A stretch of 12,220 bases of DNA from Bacillota bacterium (GCA_017861495.1 JAGFXW010000067.1:1-12220); one strand, 5' to 3'. Counted from the stretch's first letter, positions 1-6,805 are shown. Notes: generated from the letters alone by a model not told the origin. Made by a program: numbers and translations.

Positions 1-207
1 CAGTTTCTTTCCGTTGGTTTGGTGCACTGTTTCTTCCGATTCGGCCCATTTTTTCATGATTTGGTCGCGGACGACCAACGAAATAGCCTTGTATAACTGT
101 TTTTTATTAGCACGGCCAATGCTTACGCCAAATAATCCTAGGAGCTTTTGGCCAATTGCATTTTTTATTTCTTGTTTATTCCAAGTATTTTTGATTTTAT
201 CCACCAT
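1..207 (-). CDS. glgP: Glycogen/starch phosphorylase, N-terminal fragment (runs off the window edge)
   Basis: Only the first 69 codons are present. The protein begins MVDKIKNTWNKQEIKNAIGQ and continues through FGVSIGRANKKQLYKAI, SLVVRDQIMKKWAES and NGKKL. This matches the start of bacterial glycogen phosphorylases, where a helical segment with LYKA..LVVRD..M.KW precedes the YYLSMEFL motif; the window ends just before that motif. The enzyme would release glucose-1-phosphate from glycogen using pyridoxal phosphate, but the catalytic and PLP-lysine parts lie outside. The ATG at 207-205 follows a good ribosome binding site (AAGGAGA, minus strand, about 7 nt upstream). It is divergent from fbp and has its own promoter-like sequence at 284-312. 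The identification rests on N-terminal pattern recognition alone, so the family is likely but not proven. Confidence 0.8.
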   Translation of the reverse strand, partial: MVDKIKNTWNKQEIKNAIGQKLLGLFGVSIGRANKKQLYKAISLVVRDQIMKKWAESEETVHQTNGKKL

Positions 208-283
208 TCAGCAAATCTCCTTACTCCGATTTTTGAGGTTTTGTTGTTGAACATGTTTTGCCACGAGGTGTTATAATGCTTAT

Positions 284-312
284 ATCATACAAAAAAGGGA
301 AGGAAAACGCAA
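284..312 (-). promoter_or_regulatory. Sigma-A-type promoter for the phosphorylase gene
   Basis: On the minus strand TTGCGT (312-307) is followed after exactly 17 bp by TATGAT (289-284). Both hexamers are close to the sigma-A consensus and the spacing is optimal. Transcription would start near 277 and give a leader of about 70 nt before the start codon at 207. Confidence 0.55.
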
Positions 313-394
313 CAGAGTACGATAAATTACTAATTAGTAATAAATTTTCATTAGCGTTTCTTGCGTCAACAAAACGGGTTATGAGTGCCTATTG

Positions 395-424
395 TTGACA
401 TTTATCTCGTTAACAGCCTGTAAT
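395..424 (+). promoter_or_regulatory. Sigma-A-type promoter for fbp
   Basis: A perfect -35 box TTGACA (395-400) is followed after 18 bp by TGTAAT (419-424), five of six matches to the -10 consensus. The start point would be near 431, giving an fbp leader of about 150 nt. The -10 region lies inside the left arm of palindromic repeat copy A, so the repeat contributes part of the promoter and the transcript would begin within the repeat. Confidence 0.5.
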
Positions 425-485
425 ACCCACAGGGCACAGGGACCCCGCCCTCTTAGGTCGGGGATCAACAGGCTATAACACTCGA
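401..485 (+). repeat. Palindromic dispersed repeat, copy A (with 17-bp insertion)
   Basis: Two blocks, 401-423 and 441-485, are identical to 10062-10084 and 10085-10129 of copy B. Copy A has 17 extra bases (424-440) between them, containing a tandem CACAGGG. The unit folds into a hairpin: outer stem AGCCTGT (415-421) with ACAGGCT (468-474) and inner stem CCCCG (443-447) with CGGGG (459-463). The extra bases fall in the left internal loop, so copy B looks like the canonical form. This copy lies in the fbp 5' leader. It resembles REP-type or small non-autonomous elements; no coding potential is seen. Confidence 0.85.
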
Positions 486-517
486 GGTTCGGCGGGGGCA
501 ATAACCCCCTCCGAACC
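486..517 (+). other. Very stable GC-rich hairpin in the fbp leader
   Basis: GGTTCGG (486-492) pairs with CCGAACC (511-517), then one C/T mismatch, then GGGGG (494-498) with CCCCC (505-509) around a CAATAA loop. No T-run follows, so it is not an intrinsic terminator. It starts directly after repeat copy A and ends about 60 nt before the fbp start codon. It may stabilise the mRNA, be part of a structured leader, or be a second arm of the repeat element. I do not recognise a known riboswitch class here. Confidence 0.6.
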
Positions 518-578
518 TAAGGCTCACTTATATGCTGAATAGCTAATCGAATATTTATGTAAGAAAGGGGGGGGTGTT

Positions 579-2561
579 GTGCGGGAGGAGCAAATTTGCT
601 ATCTTAGCCTTCTGGCAGAACAATATCCATCAATACAGGCTGCTTCTAACGAAATTATTAAATTATCGGCACTGCTCCAGCTTCCCAAGGGGACGGAACA
701 TTTTTTATCTGATATCCATGGGGAACACGAAGCTTTTTCCCATGTAATCCGTAATGGAGCGGGATCTCTTTGGCGAAAAATTGAAGAATTGTTTGCCAGC
801 ACATTGACGAAAAATGAGCGGCGAAATTTGGCCACGTTAATCTATTATCCGGAAGAAAAATCAACATTGATGCTGAAGTCTGTTTCTGATCCGGAAGAAT
901 GGGGCCGTCGAACACTGATGCGCCTTATTCAACTTTGCCGTATCCTTACTTCGAAATACCGTCGAGAAACCGTGCGACGTTTTTTGCCAGATCAAGCAGC
1001 TCCGGTCATTGAAGAATTGTTGGATGAACAGGAAAAGGTCGAAAACAAGACGGGTTATTATCAACAACTGCTAGATTCCATCGTTTTAACTGGCAGCGTC
1101 AGAACGTTCATCATTCATCTGGCCGAGTTAATCCAACGATTGGCCATAGCCCGCTTGCATGTGATCGGTGATATTTACGATCGCGGACCGGGTGCCCACA
1201 TTATTTTGGATATGTTGACAGATTTTCATCAGGTTGATGTCCAGTGGGGAAATCATGATATATTATGGATGGGAGCGGCAGCAGGCAGTGATGCTTGTAT
1301 TGCCAACGTTGTCAGAACGTGTTTGCGTTATGGAAATTTAGAAACATTGAGCAACGGTTATGGCATCAGCCTATTGCCATTGGCCTCTTTTGCTATTGAT
1401 ACCTACACGAAGGATCCTTGTGAACAATTCATTCCCAAAATTTCTAAAGACGGTGGGTTTACTGAGAAAGAAATCCAAATGATGGCAAAGATGCAGAAAG
1501 CAATTGCGATCATTCAATTTAAGCTGGAAGAACAATTAATCAAACGTCGGTCCCATTATCAAATGAATGACCGCCTATTGTTGGAGCGGATCAACTATGA
1601 ACGGGGAACAATCACCTTGAATGGGCTAACGTATCCGTTGTTAGATGCCAAATTCCCGACCATTGATCCGGCACAGCCCGATGTTCTAACGTCGGAAGAA
1701 AAAGTAGTGGTGGAGAAATTGAACCACTCGTTTATCCATAGTAAAAAGCTGCAGCAGCATGTTCGTTTTCTTTATTCTAACGGCAGTATTTATTTGATTC
1801 ATGATGGTAACCTGCTATACCATGGATGTATCGCGATGAATGAAGATGGGTCTTTTCGCTCTTTTAATGTTGATGGACAATCCTTTGCCGGCAAGGCTTT
1901 TCTGGACCGGGTCGACCGCTTGGCCCGGCAGGGGTATTATGCAACGGACAACCCAGATCAGAAACAATACGGGATGGATGCAATGTGGTTTTTATGGTGT
2001 GCGCCTGAATCACCGTTATTCGGCAAAGAGAAAATGGCAACATTTGAGCGGTATTTCTTAGCAGATCCGGTTACTCATAAAGAAAAACGAAACGCGTATT
2101 ATGATTTACGGGATAAAGAAGAAACGGCCCGTAAAATTCTTGCAGAATTTGGTTTGGATGGTGAAACCGGTCACGTTATTAACGGTCATGTACCGGTAAA
2201 AGTTGTGAAAGGGGAACGGCCGGTCAAGGCGAACGGAAAATTGATTGTGATTGATGGCGCTTTTTCACGGGCCTATCAAAAAGAAACAGGAATTGCAGGC
2301 TATACCTTGATTTCGAATTCACGCGGCTGGTTGTTGGCTGCTCATCAGCCCTTTGAATCGGCCCTAAAGGCAGTGCCTGGGGAGATTGACATTGATTCGG
2401 AAACGGAAATTATCGAAAATCATCCTGAACGTATGTGTGTTTGCCATACCGACCAAGGAAAGAAAATTCGCCAAAAGATCAATCAGCTGCAGGAATTATT
2501 GGAAGCCTATAGGGAAGGGATCATCAAAGAAACGGGTCTGTCAAAGGGACGGGGTTATTGA
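579..2561 (+). CDS. fbp: Class III fructose-1,6-bisphosphatase
   Basis: This 660-residue cytosolic protein hydrolyses fructose-1,6-bisphosphate to fructose-6-phosphate, the committed step of gluconeogenesis. It follows the Bacillus class III type (about 670 residues) throughout. Metallophosphoesterase motifs are intact: SDIHGE at 44-49, GDIYDRG at 197-203, GNHD at 224-227 and GHVINGH at 531-537. Other conserved blocks are LPKGTEHF (36-43) and KANGK.IVIDG.FSRAYQ..TGIAGYTL near the C-terminus. The start is a GTG at 579 behind a G-rich ribosome binding site (AAGGGG, 565-570). The last codons (…LSKGRGY, stop) lie inside a REP-like repeat, so that element supplies the natural stop. A promoter and a structured leader lie upstream. 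The two-helix membrane protein gene begins 70 bp downstream and may share the transcript. Confidence 0.97.
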   Translation: MREEQICYLSLLAEQYPSIQAASNEIIKLSALLQLPKGTEHFLSDIHGEHEAFSHVIRNGAGSLWRKIEELFASTLTKNERRNLATLIYYPEEKSTLMLKSVSDPEEWGRRTLMRLIQLCRILTSKYRRETVRRFLPDQAAPVIEELLDEQEKVENKTGYYQQLLDSIVLTGSVRTFIIHLAELIQRLAIARLHVIGDIYDRGPGAHIILDMLTDFHQVDVQWGNHDILWMGAAAGSDACIANVVRTCLRYGNLETLSNGYGISLLPLASFAIDTYTKDPCEQFIPKISKDGGFTEKEIQMMAKMQKAIAIIQFKLEEQLIKRRSHYQMNDRLLLERINYERGTITLNGLTYPLLDAKFPTIDPAQPDVLTSEEKVVVEKLNHSFIHSKKLQQHVRFLYSNGSIYLIHDGNLLYHGCIAMNEDGSFRSFNVDGQSFAGKAFLDRVDRLARQGYYATDNPDQKQYGMDAMWFLWCAPESPLFGKEKMATFERYFLADPVTHKEKRNAYYDLRDKEETARKILAEFGLDGETGHVINGHVPVKVVKGERPVKANGKLIVIDGAFSRAYQKETGIAGYTLISNSRGWLLAAHQPFESALKAVPGEIDIDSETEIIENHPERMCVCHTDQGKKIRQKINQLQELLEAYREGIIKETGLSKGRGY

Positions 2562-2565
2562 CACA
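2539..2565 (+). repeat. REP-like half element at the fbp 3' end
   Basis: This 27-bp sequence differs at only two positions from the arm of the inverted repeat at 4107-4133 (core GGGACGGGGTTATTGACACA). It is a single half unit with no partner arm. It includes the last six sense codons and the TGA stop of fbp. Short palindromes with this GTCAA…GGGGAC… core are scattered in many Firmicutes genomes and resemble REP elements mobilised by RAYT (Y1-type) transposases. That link is inference. Confidence 0.8.
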
Positions 2566-2631
2566 ATAGTTATCAATCATCCTGTCCTTCTGATATCATG
2601 GGTGAAAAATACTTTTGGAGGGTGGTTGTTT

Positions 2632-3381
2632 ATGGCGTGGCAATTTTGGTTTGGACTGAGTTTAGTGCTGATGTCAGTGCTGGTTTATGGGTTGCAGATT
2701 ATCATCTTTAATAATATTCATGATACAATGTTTTACTTCATGCAGGATTTGGCTTTTATTCCTATTACGGTGCTATTGGTTACGTTGCTGATCAATCGAA
2801 TGATGGAAATCAGGGAAAAAAGAGTATTGTTACGAAAGATGAATATGTTGGTTGGAGTGTTTTTTAGTGAAGTGGGACTGAAATTAACCAAGAAATGTTT
2901 TGCCTTTGATCAACAGCCGAATGTTTTGAAAGAAGCATTGCTTGCTCAAATGGGTTGGAGTGAAAATCAATTTCGCCAGGCCGGAGCAGAAATAAAAAAA
3001 CATGTTTTTCATGTTGATTCCAGACAGGGTGATTTAGAAGATTTAAAAGAATTTTTATCCTGCAAGCGGCAAACCATGGTCGCGCTTTTAGCCAATCCGA
3101 ATCTTCTGGAACACGACACATTCACCGAGTTAATGCAAGCGGTTTTTCATTTAACAGAAGAACTCGAATACAGACCGAAACTGACTGGATTGCCATTAGC
3201 CGACCATGCCCATCTCAGCGTCGATATTGCCCGGGCATACAGATTGCTTGGGCAGGAATGGCTTGCTTATTTGCTGCACTTGAAAAAAGAGTATCCGTAT
3301 TTGTTTTCTTTGGCGCTTCGCAATAATCCGTATAATGAGGATGGAAGCATTATCATCACAAATTCGGTGGGAGAGGGATAA
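2632..3381 (+). CDS. Uncharacterised membrane protein with two N-terminal helices and a helical cytosolic domain
   Basis: The protein has 249 residues. The ATG at 2632 sits 7 bp after a strong GGAGGGTGG ribosome binding site; the longer open frame upstream overlaps fbp and has no such site. Two hydrophobic segments (about 6-27 and 35-55) are followed by basic residues (REKRVLLRK), placing the rest in the cytosol. The soluble part is rich in charged helices and ends with well-formed blocks: ALLANPNLLEHDTFTELMQA, VFHLTEELEYRP, RAYRLLGQEWLAYLLHLKKE and YPYLFSLALRNNP. I have the impression of a conserved family in anaerobic Firmicutes and Deltaproteobacteria, but know no function. It shares the strand with fbp and may be transcribed with it. 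No catalytic motif is visible. Confidence 0.85.
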   Translation: MAWQFWFGLSLVLMSVLVYGLQIIIFNNIHDTMFYFMQDLAFIPITVLLVTLLINRMMEIREKRVLLRKMNMLVGVFFSEVGLKLTKKCFAFDQQPNVLKEALLAQMGWSENQFRQAGAEIKKHVFHVDSRQGDLEDLKEFLSCKRQTMVALLANPNLLEHDTFTELMQAVFHLTEELEYRPKLTGLPLADHAHLSVDIARAYRLLGQEWLAYLLHLKKEYPYLFSLALRNNPYNEDGSIIITNSVGEG

Positions 3382-3454
3382 CTAAGTTTCTATCCATATG
3401 TACGTCATATTAAGCCAGGGACCAATAAATTTATTTAGCCGGAGATGAATTTTT

Positions 3455-3481
3455 TTGTTGCGGTGCGATTTATGGTATAAT
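3455..3481 (+). promoter_or_regulatory. Promoter with extended -10 upstream of the MoaE-like gene
   Basis: A consensus TATAAT (3476-3481) is preceded directly by TGG, forming an extended -10 (TGnTATAAT). A weak -35, TTGTTG (3455-3460), stands 15 bp upstream. Transcription would start near 3488, leaving a leader of about 120 nt. A second TATAAT at 3535-3540 lies 19 bp after TTGGAC (3510-3515) and could be an alternative, weaker start. The rest of 3382-3607 shows nothing convincing. Confidence 0.5.
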
Positions 3482-3607
3482 GTACATGTTATGTCAGTTC
3501 AGGATATTTTTGGACAAGGACCATCGAGAGGGGATATAATTATTGTATAGTACCGTTAGCTGTGCCTTGCTGATAACTATTTCTGATCGTTGAGGAGCGT
3601 GTTATTG

Positions 3608-4018
3608 ATGACAAATGGAAAAGTAAAAAAAGCACCGCCATCTATGGATGCATGGCTAAGAGAGGCAAAAGCCGATCCAGCGGCTTTGAAAGTCGGGATG
3701 TTTTTGACCCATAATGGTGTTGTTCGTCAAACGCCTAAAGCCCAGGTTCGACAAGGACTTGATGACGGCTCACGGGTAAAAGGAATGGAATTTGGCTATG
3801 ATGCGGCAAAAGTTGAGGCGGTGATTGCCGAAACGTATAAACTTGATGGTATTTACTATGTTAAGGTTTGGTTGAATGAAGGCCAGTTGGAATTAGGCGA
3901 TGACATCATGTATGTATTGATTGGCGGCGATATCCGGCCGCATGTTGTCGACGCCTTGCAATTCCTGGTTGGCAAAATCAAAAACGAATGTGTTACGGAA
4001 ATCGAACAAAAACAGTAA
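3608..4018 (+). CDS. MoaE-like protein (molybdopterin synthase large-subunit family, divergent)
   Basis: This is a 136-residue cytosolic protein. From about residue 28 it follows the MoaE fold: VGMFLTHNGVVRQTPK corresponds to the GAVVTFTGKVRNH region, VKGMEFGYDAAKVEAVIAE to the strand and helix after it, and GQLELGDDIMYVLIGGDIRP (92-111) to the GDEIVFVGV segment. MoaE with MoaD inserts two sulfurs into precursor Z to make molybdopterin. The first catalytic lysine region aligns with K125 (GKIKNEC), but the second lysine, in PFWK of E. coli MoaE, aligns with I132 and the PxW motif is missing. It may therefore be a non-canonical MoaE. The ATG at 3608 is chosen because GAGGAG (3592-3597) lies 10 nt upstream; TTG at 3605 is an alternative. 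No other Moco gene is in the window. Confidence 0.75.
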   Translation: MTNGKVKKAPPSMDAWLREAKADPAALKVGMFLTHNGVVRQTPKAQVRQGLDDGSRVKGMEFGYDAAKVEAVIAETYKLDGIYYVKVWLNEGQLELGDDIMYVLIGGDIRPHVVDALQFLVGKIKNECVTEIEQKQ

Positions 4019-4047
4019 GTGCAGATTTAACTTGTTAAGTAAAAAGA

Positions 4048-4103
4048 CAATAGGATAAAAATTGGAAAAGGAGATGTCTCCTCTTTCCATTTTTATCCTA
4101 TTG
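4048..4103 (+). terminator. Long hairpin terminator after the MoaE-like gene
   Basis: Two 27-nt arms (4048-4074 and 4077-4103) pair almost completely around a TG loop. The 15 outer base pairs (CAATAGGATAAAAAT and its complement) are perfect; the inner part has three mismatched positions. The arms carry runs of A and T, so the structure could stop transcription in either direction. It lies 30 bp after the MoaE-like stop, between converging genes. Confidence 0.7.
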
Positions 4104-4104
4104 T

Positions 4105-4178
4105 TGTGTCAAGGGGACGGGGTTGTTGACACATGAAAGTTGTGTCAACAACCCCGTCCCCTTGACAAATTGACACAC
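4105..4178. repeat. REPIN-like perfect 27-bp inverted repeat
   Basis: The arms 4107-4133 and 4141-4167 are exact reverse complements, separated by the 7-bp spacer TGAAAGT. Each contains TGTCAAGGGGACGGGGTTG and ends in TTGACACA. A degenerate extra TTGACACAC (4170-4178) follows. The arms match 2539-2565 at 25 of 27 positions, and the element at 9152-9188 is a diverged relative. Two head-to-head REP units with a short spacer is the architecture of a REPIN. It directly abuts the stop codon of the minus-strand small gene (4178-4180). Confidence 0.9.
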
Positions 4179-4351
4179 TAGATAGCCACAGTTGTTAGTT
4201 GTTCAGCAATACGGGTTTCCGAGCCGTGAGCGCCGCAATCTTGGCAGATCCAGGAATACACCTGTAAAATAACCTTCTCGTCATTGACGAAATGTTGCAC
4301 CAGTGTGTTTTTGGCGCTAATATCGATGTGTTTGCATACCTGTTTGCTCAT
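4178..4351 (-). CDS. Small Cys/His-rich (zinc-ribbon-like) protein, 57 residues
   Basis: The minus-strand frame starts at ATG 4351-4349 behind a strong AGGGAGGG ribosome binding site 6 nt upstream and ends at TAG 4180-4178. The protein begins MSKQVCKHIDISAKNTLVQH and contains VYSWICQDCGAHGSE. C6-x-H8 and C36-x2-C39-x2-H42 could ligate zinc, which suggests a small zinc-ribbon or knuckle. There is no signal peptide or membrane segment. It lies downstream of the response regulator on the same strand, with a 137-bp gap that holds a phased TGTAA array, so it may be co-transcribed or a target of that regulator. Function is unknown. The strong ribosome binding site and well-spaced Cys/His pairs make a real gene likely. 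Confidence 0.7.
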   Translation of the reverse strand: MSKQVCKHIDISAKNTLVQHFVNDEKVILQVYSWICQDCGAHGSETRIAEQLTTVAI

Positions 4352-4450
4352 GGTATTCCCTCCCTTATGCCTCTTAATTAAAGGTTATGGGCAGTTTCTT
4401 GCCACGTTTTTAGAATACCATGAAGTTCGTTAAATATTCATAAAATTCAG

Positions 4451-4477
4451 TTACATTACCATTACAAAAGCGTTACA
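4451..4477 (-). promoter_or_regulatory. Pho-box-like array of three 11-bp-phased TGTAA repeats
   Basis: TTACA (read as TGTAA on the minus strand) occurs at 4451-4455, 4462-4466 and 4473-4477, with steps of exactly 11 bp. Response regulators of the PhoB/OmpR class bind direct repeats with this helical phasing, and the Bacillus PhoP box uses TTAACA-like repeats at 11-bp steps. The array lies between the response regulator stop and the small Cys/His gene. About 9 bp past the last repeat in the minus direction is TATGAA, a possible -10. The repeat spacing is direct observation; the role is inference. Confidence 0.45.
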
Positions 4478-4488
4478 AATACGAAAAA

Positions 4489-5190
4489 CTAATCTTGAAT
4501 AGTAGCGATCATGTACCCTACTCCCGGATAATTTACCCAAAAACTACTATCCTGCCCAACTACCTTCAACTTCTGTCGAATCCGGGCCAAAGTTACCCTC
4601 AGGTATTCCACCTCATCCCGATATTCAGCGCCCCAGACGGTACACAATAATTGCTCATGGGAAACTACTTTATTCATATTCAGCATGAGCAGGGAAAAGA
4701 GTTTGTACTCTGTTTCTGTCAATTTCAGTTCCTCCTGGTTGACCCATAGGCGGCGCTGAGCCAAGTTGAGACGGATGGGGCCGTTTTGGATCTGGCTGGT
4801 GGTAGAACTGTTGAGAGGCGTTTTGTCATAACGGCGCAAGACCGCTTTGACTCGTGCGAACAGTTCTTCCAACGAAAAAGGCTTGGTTAAATAGTCATCT
4901 GCACCGGAATTTAAGCCCAAGACCTTGTCGTTGGCATTATCTCGGGCCGTGAGCATGATGACTGGGACCTCCGAAAAGGAGCGGATGCGTTCCAATACCT
5001 GAAATCCATCCAAACCGGGCATCGTGATATCCAGCAATACCAAGTCAGGGTTGATGACGTCAAATTGTGCCAGTGCTTCCGTTCCGGTGGCGAAAGGATG
5101 GACCTCATAGCCTAGGGATTTTAGATTTGCGGCGATGAAACGCAATATTTTCGCTTCGTCGTCAATAACAAGCATTCTATACTTTTTCAT
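4489..5190 (-). CDS. OmpR/KdpE-family response regulator
   Basis: This 233-residue cytosolic transcription factor has an N-terminal receiver domain (about 3-118). The acidic pocket is D10/D11, the phosphoacceptor is D54 (VLLDITMPGLDG), and T81, Y100 and K103 complete the switch and active site, so it should be phosphorylatable. A winged-helix DNA-binding domain (about 135-230) contains LTETEYKLFSLLMLN, VVSHEQLL and YLRVTLARIRQKL, ending in PGVGYMI. The segment WGAEYRDEVEYLRVTLARIR is most like KdpE. The start ATG at 5190 has AGGAG 7 nt upstream and overlaps the kinase stop by 14 bp, a typical coupled arrangement; the longer upstream frame is a shadow of the kinase. No kdpABC genes are visible, so the target is open. 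A phased repeat just downstream may be its binding site. Confidence 0.93.
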   Translation of the reverse strand: MKKYRMLVIDDEAKILRFIAANLKSLGYEVHPFATGTEALAQFDVINPDLVLLDITMPGLDGFQVLERIRSFSEVPVIMLTARDNANDKVLGLNSGADDYLTKPFSLEELFARVKAVLRRYDKTPLNSSTTSQIQNGPIRLNLAQRRLWVNQEELKLTETEYKLFSLLMLNMNKVVSHEQLLCTVWGAEYRDEVEYLRVTLARIRQKLKVVGQDSSFWVNYPGVGYMIATIQD

Positions 5191-6805
5191 GTGTATCTCC
5201 TGTCGAATAGTTAAATTTAGGGATGGAAATGGTAAATATGCTGCCTGTTTCTTTTGCACTTTGGACCCGGATATCGCCGCCATGGGCTTGCATAATCCCT
5301 TTGCAAATAGCCAGGCCGAGGCCGGTACCGCCATCACGCCGCGGGAGCCCGGCATCTGTTCCTTGCATTCGTTCAAAAATATGGGCTAGATCCTGCCGGC
5401 TGATGCCGATGCCGTTATCCGCTACTGCGATATGCACGAACTGTTCATCACTGTATGCCGATATATCGATGTGCGGCGTCCGGTCATTATAGCGGATAGC
5501 ATTAGTCAGCAAATTGGCTAATACTTGCTCTAAACGCAAGCGGTCACCGTATATCATGGGCAATTTGCCGGGAACTTTATTGTCAATCGTGACGCCATGT
5601 TTGAAATGCTTCGGCAGTTGGTGTACCGCATTTTCCACCACAACCTGTGGCCGCACCGGCTCTTTGTTTAAGCCAATCGTCCCGGCAGTCAGTTTGGACA
5701 GGTCCAACCAATCATTCACCAGTTCTCGGATGCGTCCGATATCTTCATGGATTCCTTGGAGCAGTTCCTGCTTAAATTCTTCATCCCATTGCGCATCCTG
5801 GCGGAGTAATGTTTCGACGCTGCCCGTGATGCTGGTAATGGGTGTTTTGAATTCGTGGGATACTAAAGAAATCAAGTCACCTTTTAGCTTGTCTATTTCC
5901 CATAGTTTGGTTATATCCCGAAATAAATAACCTCGCCCAAGAATTATTCCTTCGCCCGTGGTTACCGGGAATACGGATACTGCCAGTATCCGTTCGCGTC
6001 CCGAAGCAACGCGGATTTTTAGCTGGTAGGCTCCGTTTTTTGCCATGATGTCACCGACCGTATCCACGCTATCCTTTTGGTGTACCTGCGTCAACAGTTT
6101 AAATAGATCTTTTTGCGTTTGCCCTCGAAGATTGTCCGGCAATATTTCAAACAGTTGGCCCATACGTTTGTTGGCATAGATAATACTACCGCTTGTATCA
6201 GTCCAGGTGATGCCGTCATAGATGCTGTCCAGTACAGCCTTTAGTACTGCATGCTTTTCCTCGTTGGTCCGCAGCAGGATTTCATTTTGCAATATAATGC
6301 CGGCGGAAAGAGCTAGCGTTTGCATAAATTGCCGGTCTGTTTCATCCAAAATCGCTTCACCCAAATCCAAGTATCCAAAGTCCAGTTCACTAGACCGGAT
6401 GGGCAGCAAGGCGGAGGATCGATTGAAATCGGGTATCCAATATTGTTCAGGAGGGACATTGGCGCCGCACTTCGCAATCCGCCGGATAGGGCGGGTAAAC
6501 AAAACTAACTTTGCTTTAACATCGGTTTCCTCACAAAACTCCTTCAAACAACCTTCAATAACCTGCGCTGCTTCATTGGGCGGCAAAATCGGAGTAATCA
6601 GTCGATTCAGAATGGCCAGCTCTGTATTGTGACGAAACAGGCTGCTGGCACGCTCAGCCTCGCGTTGCTCCAAAGCATAATTGATTTGCATATGGTCCAT
6701 CATCCTGCGCAAGCCGCGGTATAACAGTCCGGCCCCAACAGCGCCTACGCCTAATAACGACAAATGACGCCATTGCAAACGCTGTCCTGTCATACGCAAG
6801 GCCAT
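5177..6805 (-). CDS. Sensor histidine kinase (GAF-like and PAS domains), N-terminus probably frameshifted
   Basis: The 542-residue frame has a hydrophobic segment (about 14-30), a helical linker with coiled-coil character (34-70), a GAF-like region (60-180), a PAS domain (about 187-300, AVLDSIYDGITWTD…YANKRM), a HisKA domain with phosphoacceptor H317 in SLVSHEFKTPITSITGS, and a HATPase_c domain with N-box N435, DNGIG (463-467) and GGTGLGL (492-498). All catalytic motifs are intact. It would autophosphorylate and pass phosphate to the overlapping response regulator. The ATG at 6805 has no ribosome binding site, and an in-frame TAA lies at 6820-6818. A separate frame with a strong ribosome binding site starts at 6881 and encodes a plausible first membrane helix. 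The native gene therefore probably starts at 6881 and has suffered, or programmes, a frameshift near 6790-6817. Confidence 0.9.
   Translation of the reverse strand: MALRMTGQRLQWRHLSLLGVGAVGAGLLYRGLRRMMDHMQINYALEQREAERASSLFRHNTELAILNRLITPILPPNEAAQVIEGCLKEFCEETDVKAKLVLFTRPIRRIAKCGANVPPEQYWIPDFNRSSALLPIRSSELDFGYLDLGEAILDETDRQFMQTLALSAGIILQNEILLRTNEEKHAVLKAVLDSIYDGITWTDTSGSIIYANKRMGQLFEILPDNLRGQTQKDLFKLLTQVHQKDSVDTVGDIMAKNGAYQLKIRVASGRERILAVSVFPVTTGEGIILGRGYLFRDITKLWEIDKLKGDLISLVSHEFKTPITSITGSVETLLRQDAQWDEEFKQELLQGIHEDIGRIRELVNDWLDLSKLTAGTIGLNKEPVRPQVVVENAVHQLPKHFKHGVTIDNKVPGKLPMIYGDRLRLEQVLANLLTNAIRYNDRTPHIDISAYSDEQFVHIAVADNGIGISRQDLAHIFERMQGTDAGLPRRDGGTGLGLAICKGIMQAHGGDIRVQSAKETGSIFTISIPKFNYSTGDTHEKV

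Noticed and set aside
276..398. A 40-codon plus-strand frame (MLISYKKGKENATEYDKLLI…) behind a GAGGTG
   Set aside because: It overlaps the phosphorylase promoter, its own -10-like TATAAT overlaps the ATG, so a transcript would lack the ribosome binding site, and the protein shows no recognisable pattern.
401..517. Known riboswitch class or integron attC site at the fbp leader palindromes
   Set aside because: The conserved cores of riboswitch classes I know do not match, and attC-type RYYYAAC/GTTRRRY ends are not correctly arranged; identity to the copy at 10062 favours a dispersed repeat.
688..701. AAGGGGACGGAACA matching the REP core inside fbp
   Set aside because: It encodes the conserved PKGTEHF motif of class III Fbp, so the match is coincidental.
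3491..3550. A 19-codon frame (MSVQDIFGQGPSRGDIIIV) starting about 3 nt after the predicted transcript start
   Set aside because: It could be a leaderless peptide, but there is no ribosome binding site and nothing else supports translation.
5223..6632. Several long open frames on the plus strand opposite the histidine kinase
   Set aside because: They are antisense shadows of a clear kinase gene, without ribosome binding sites or family patterns.
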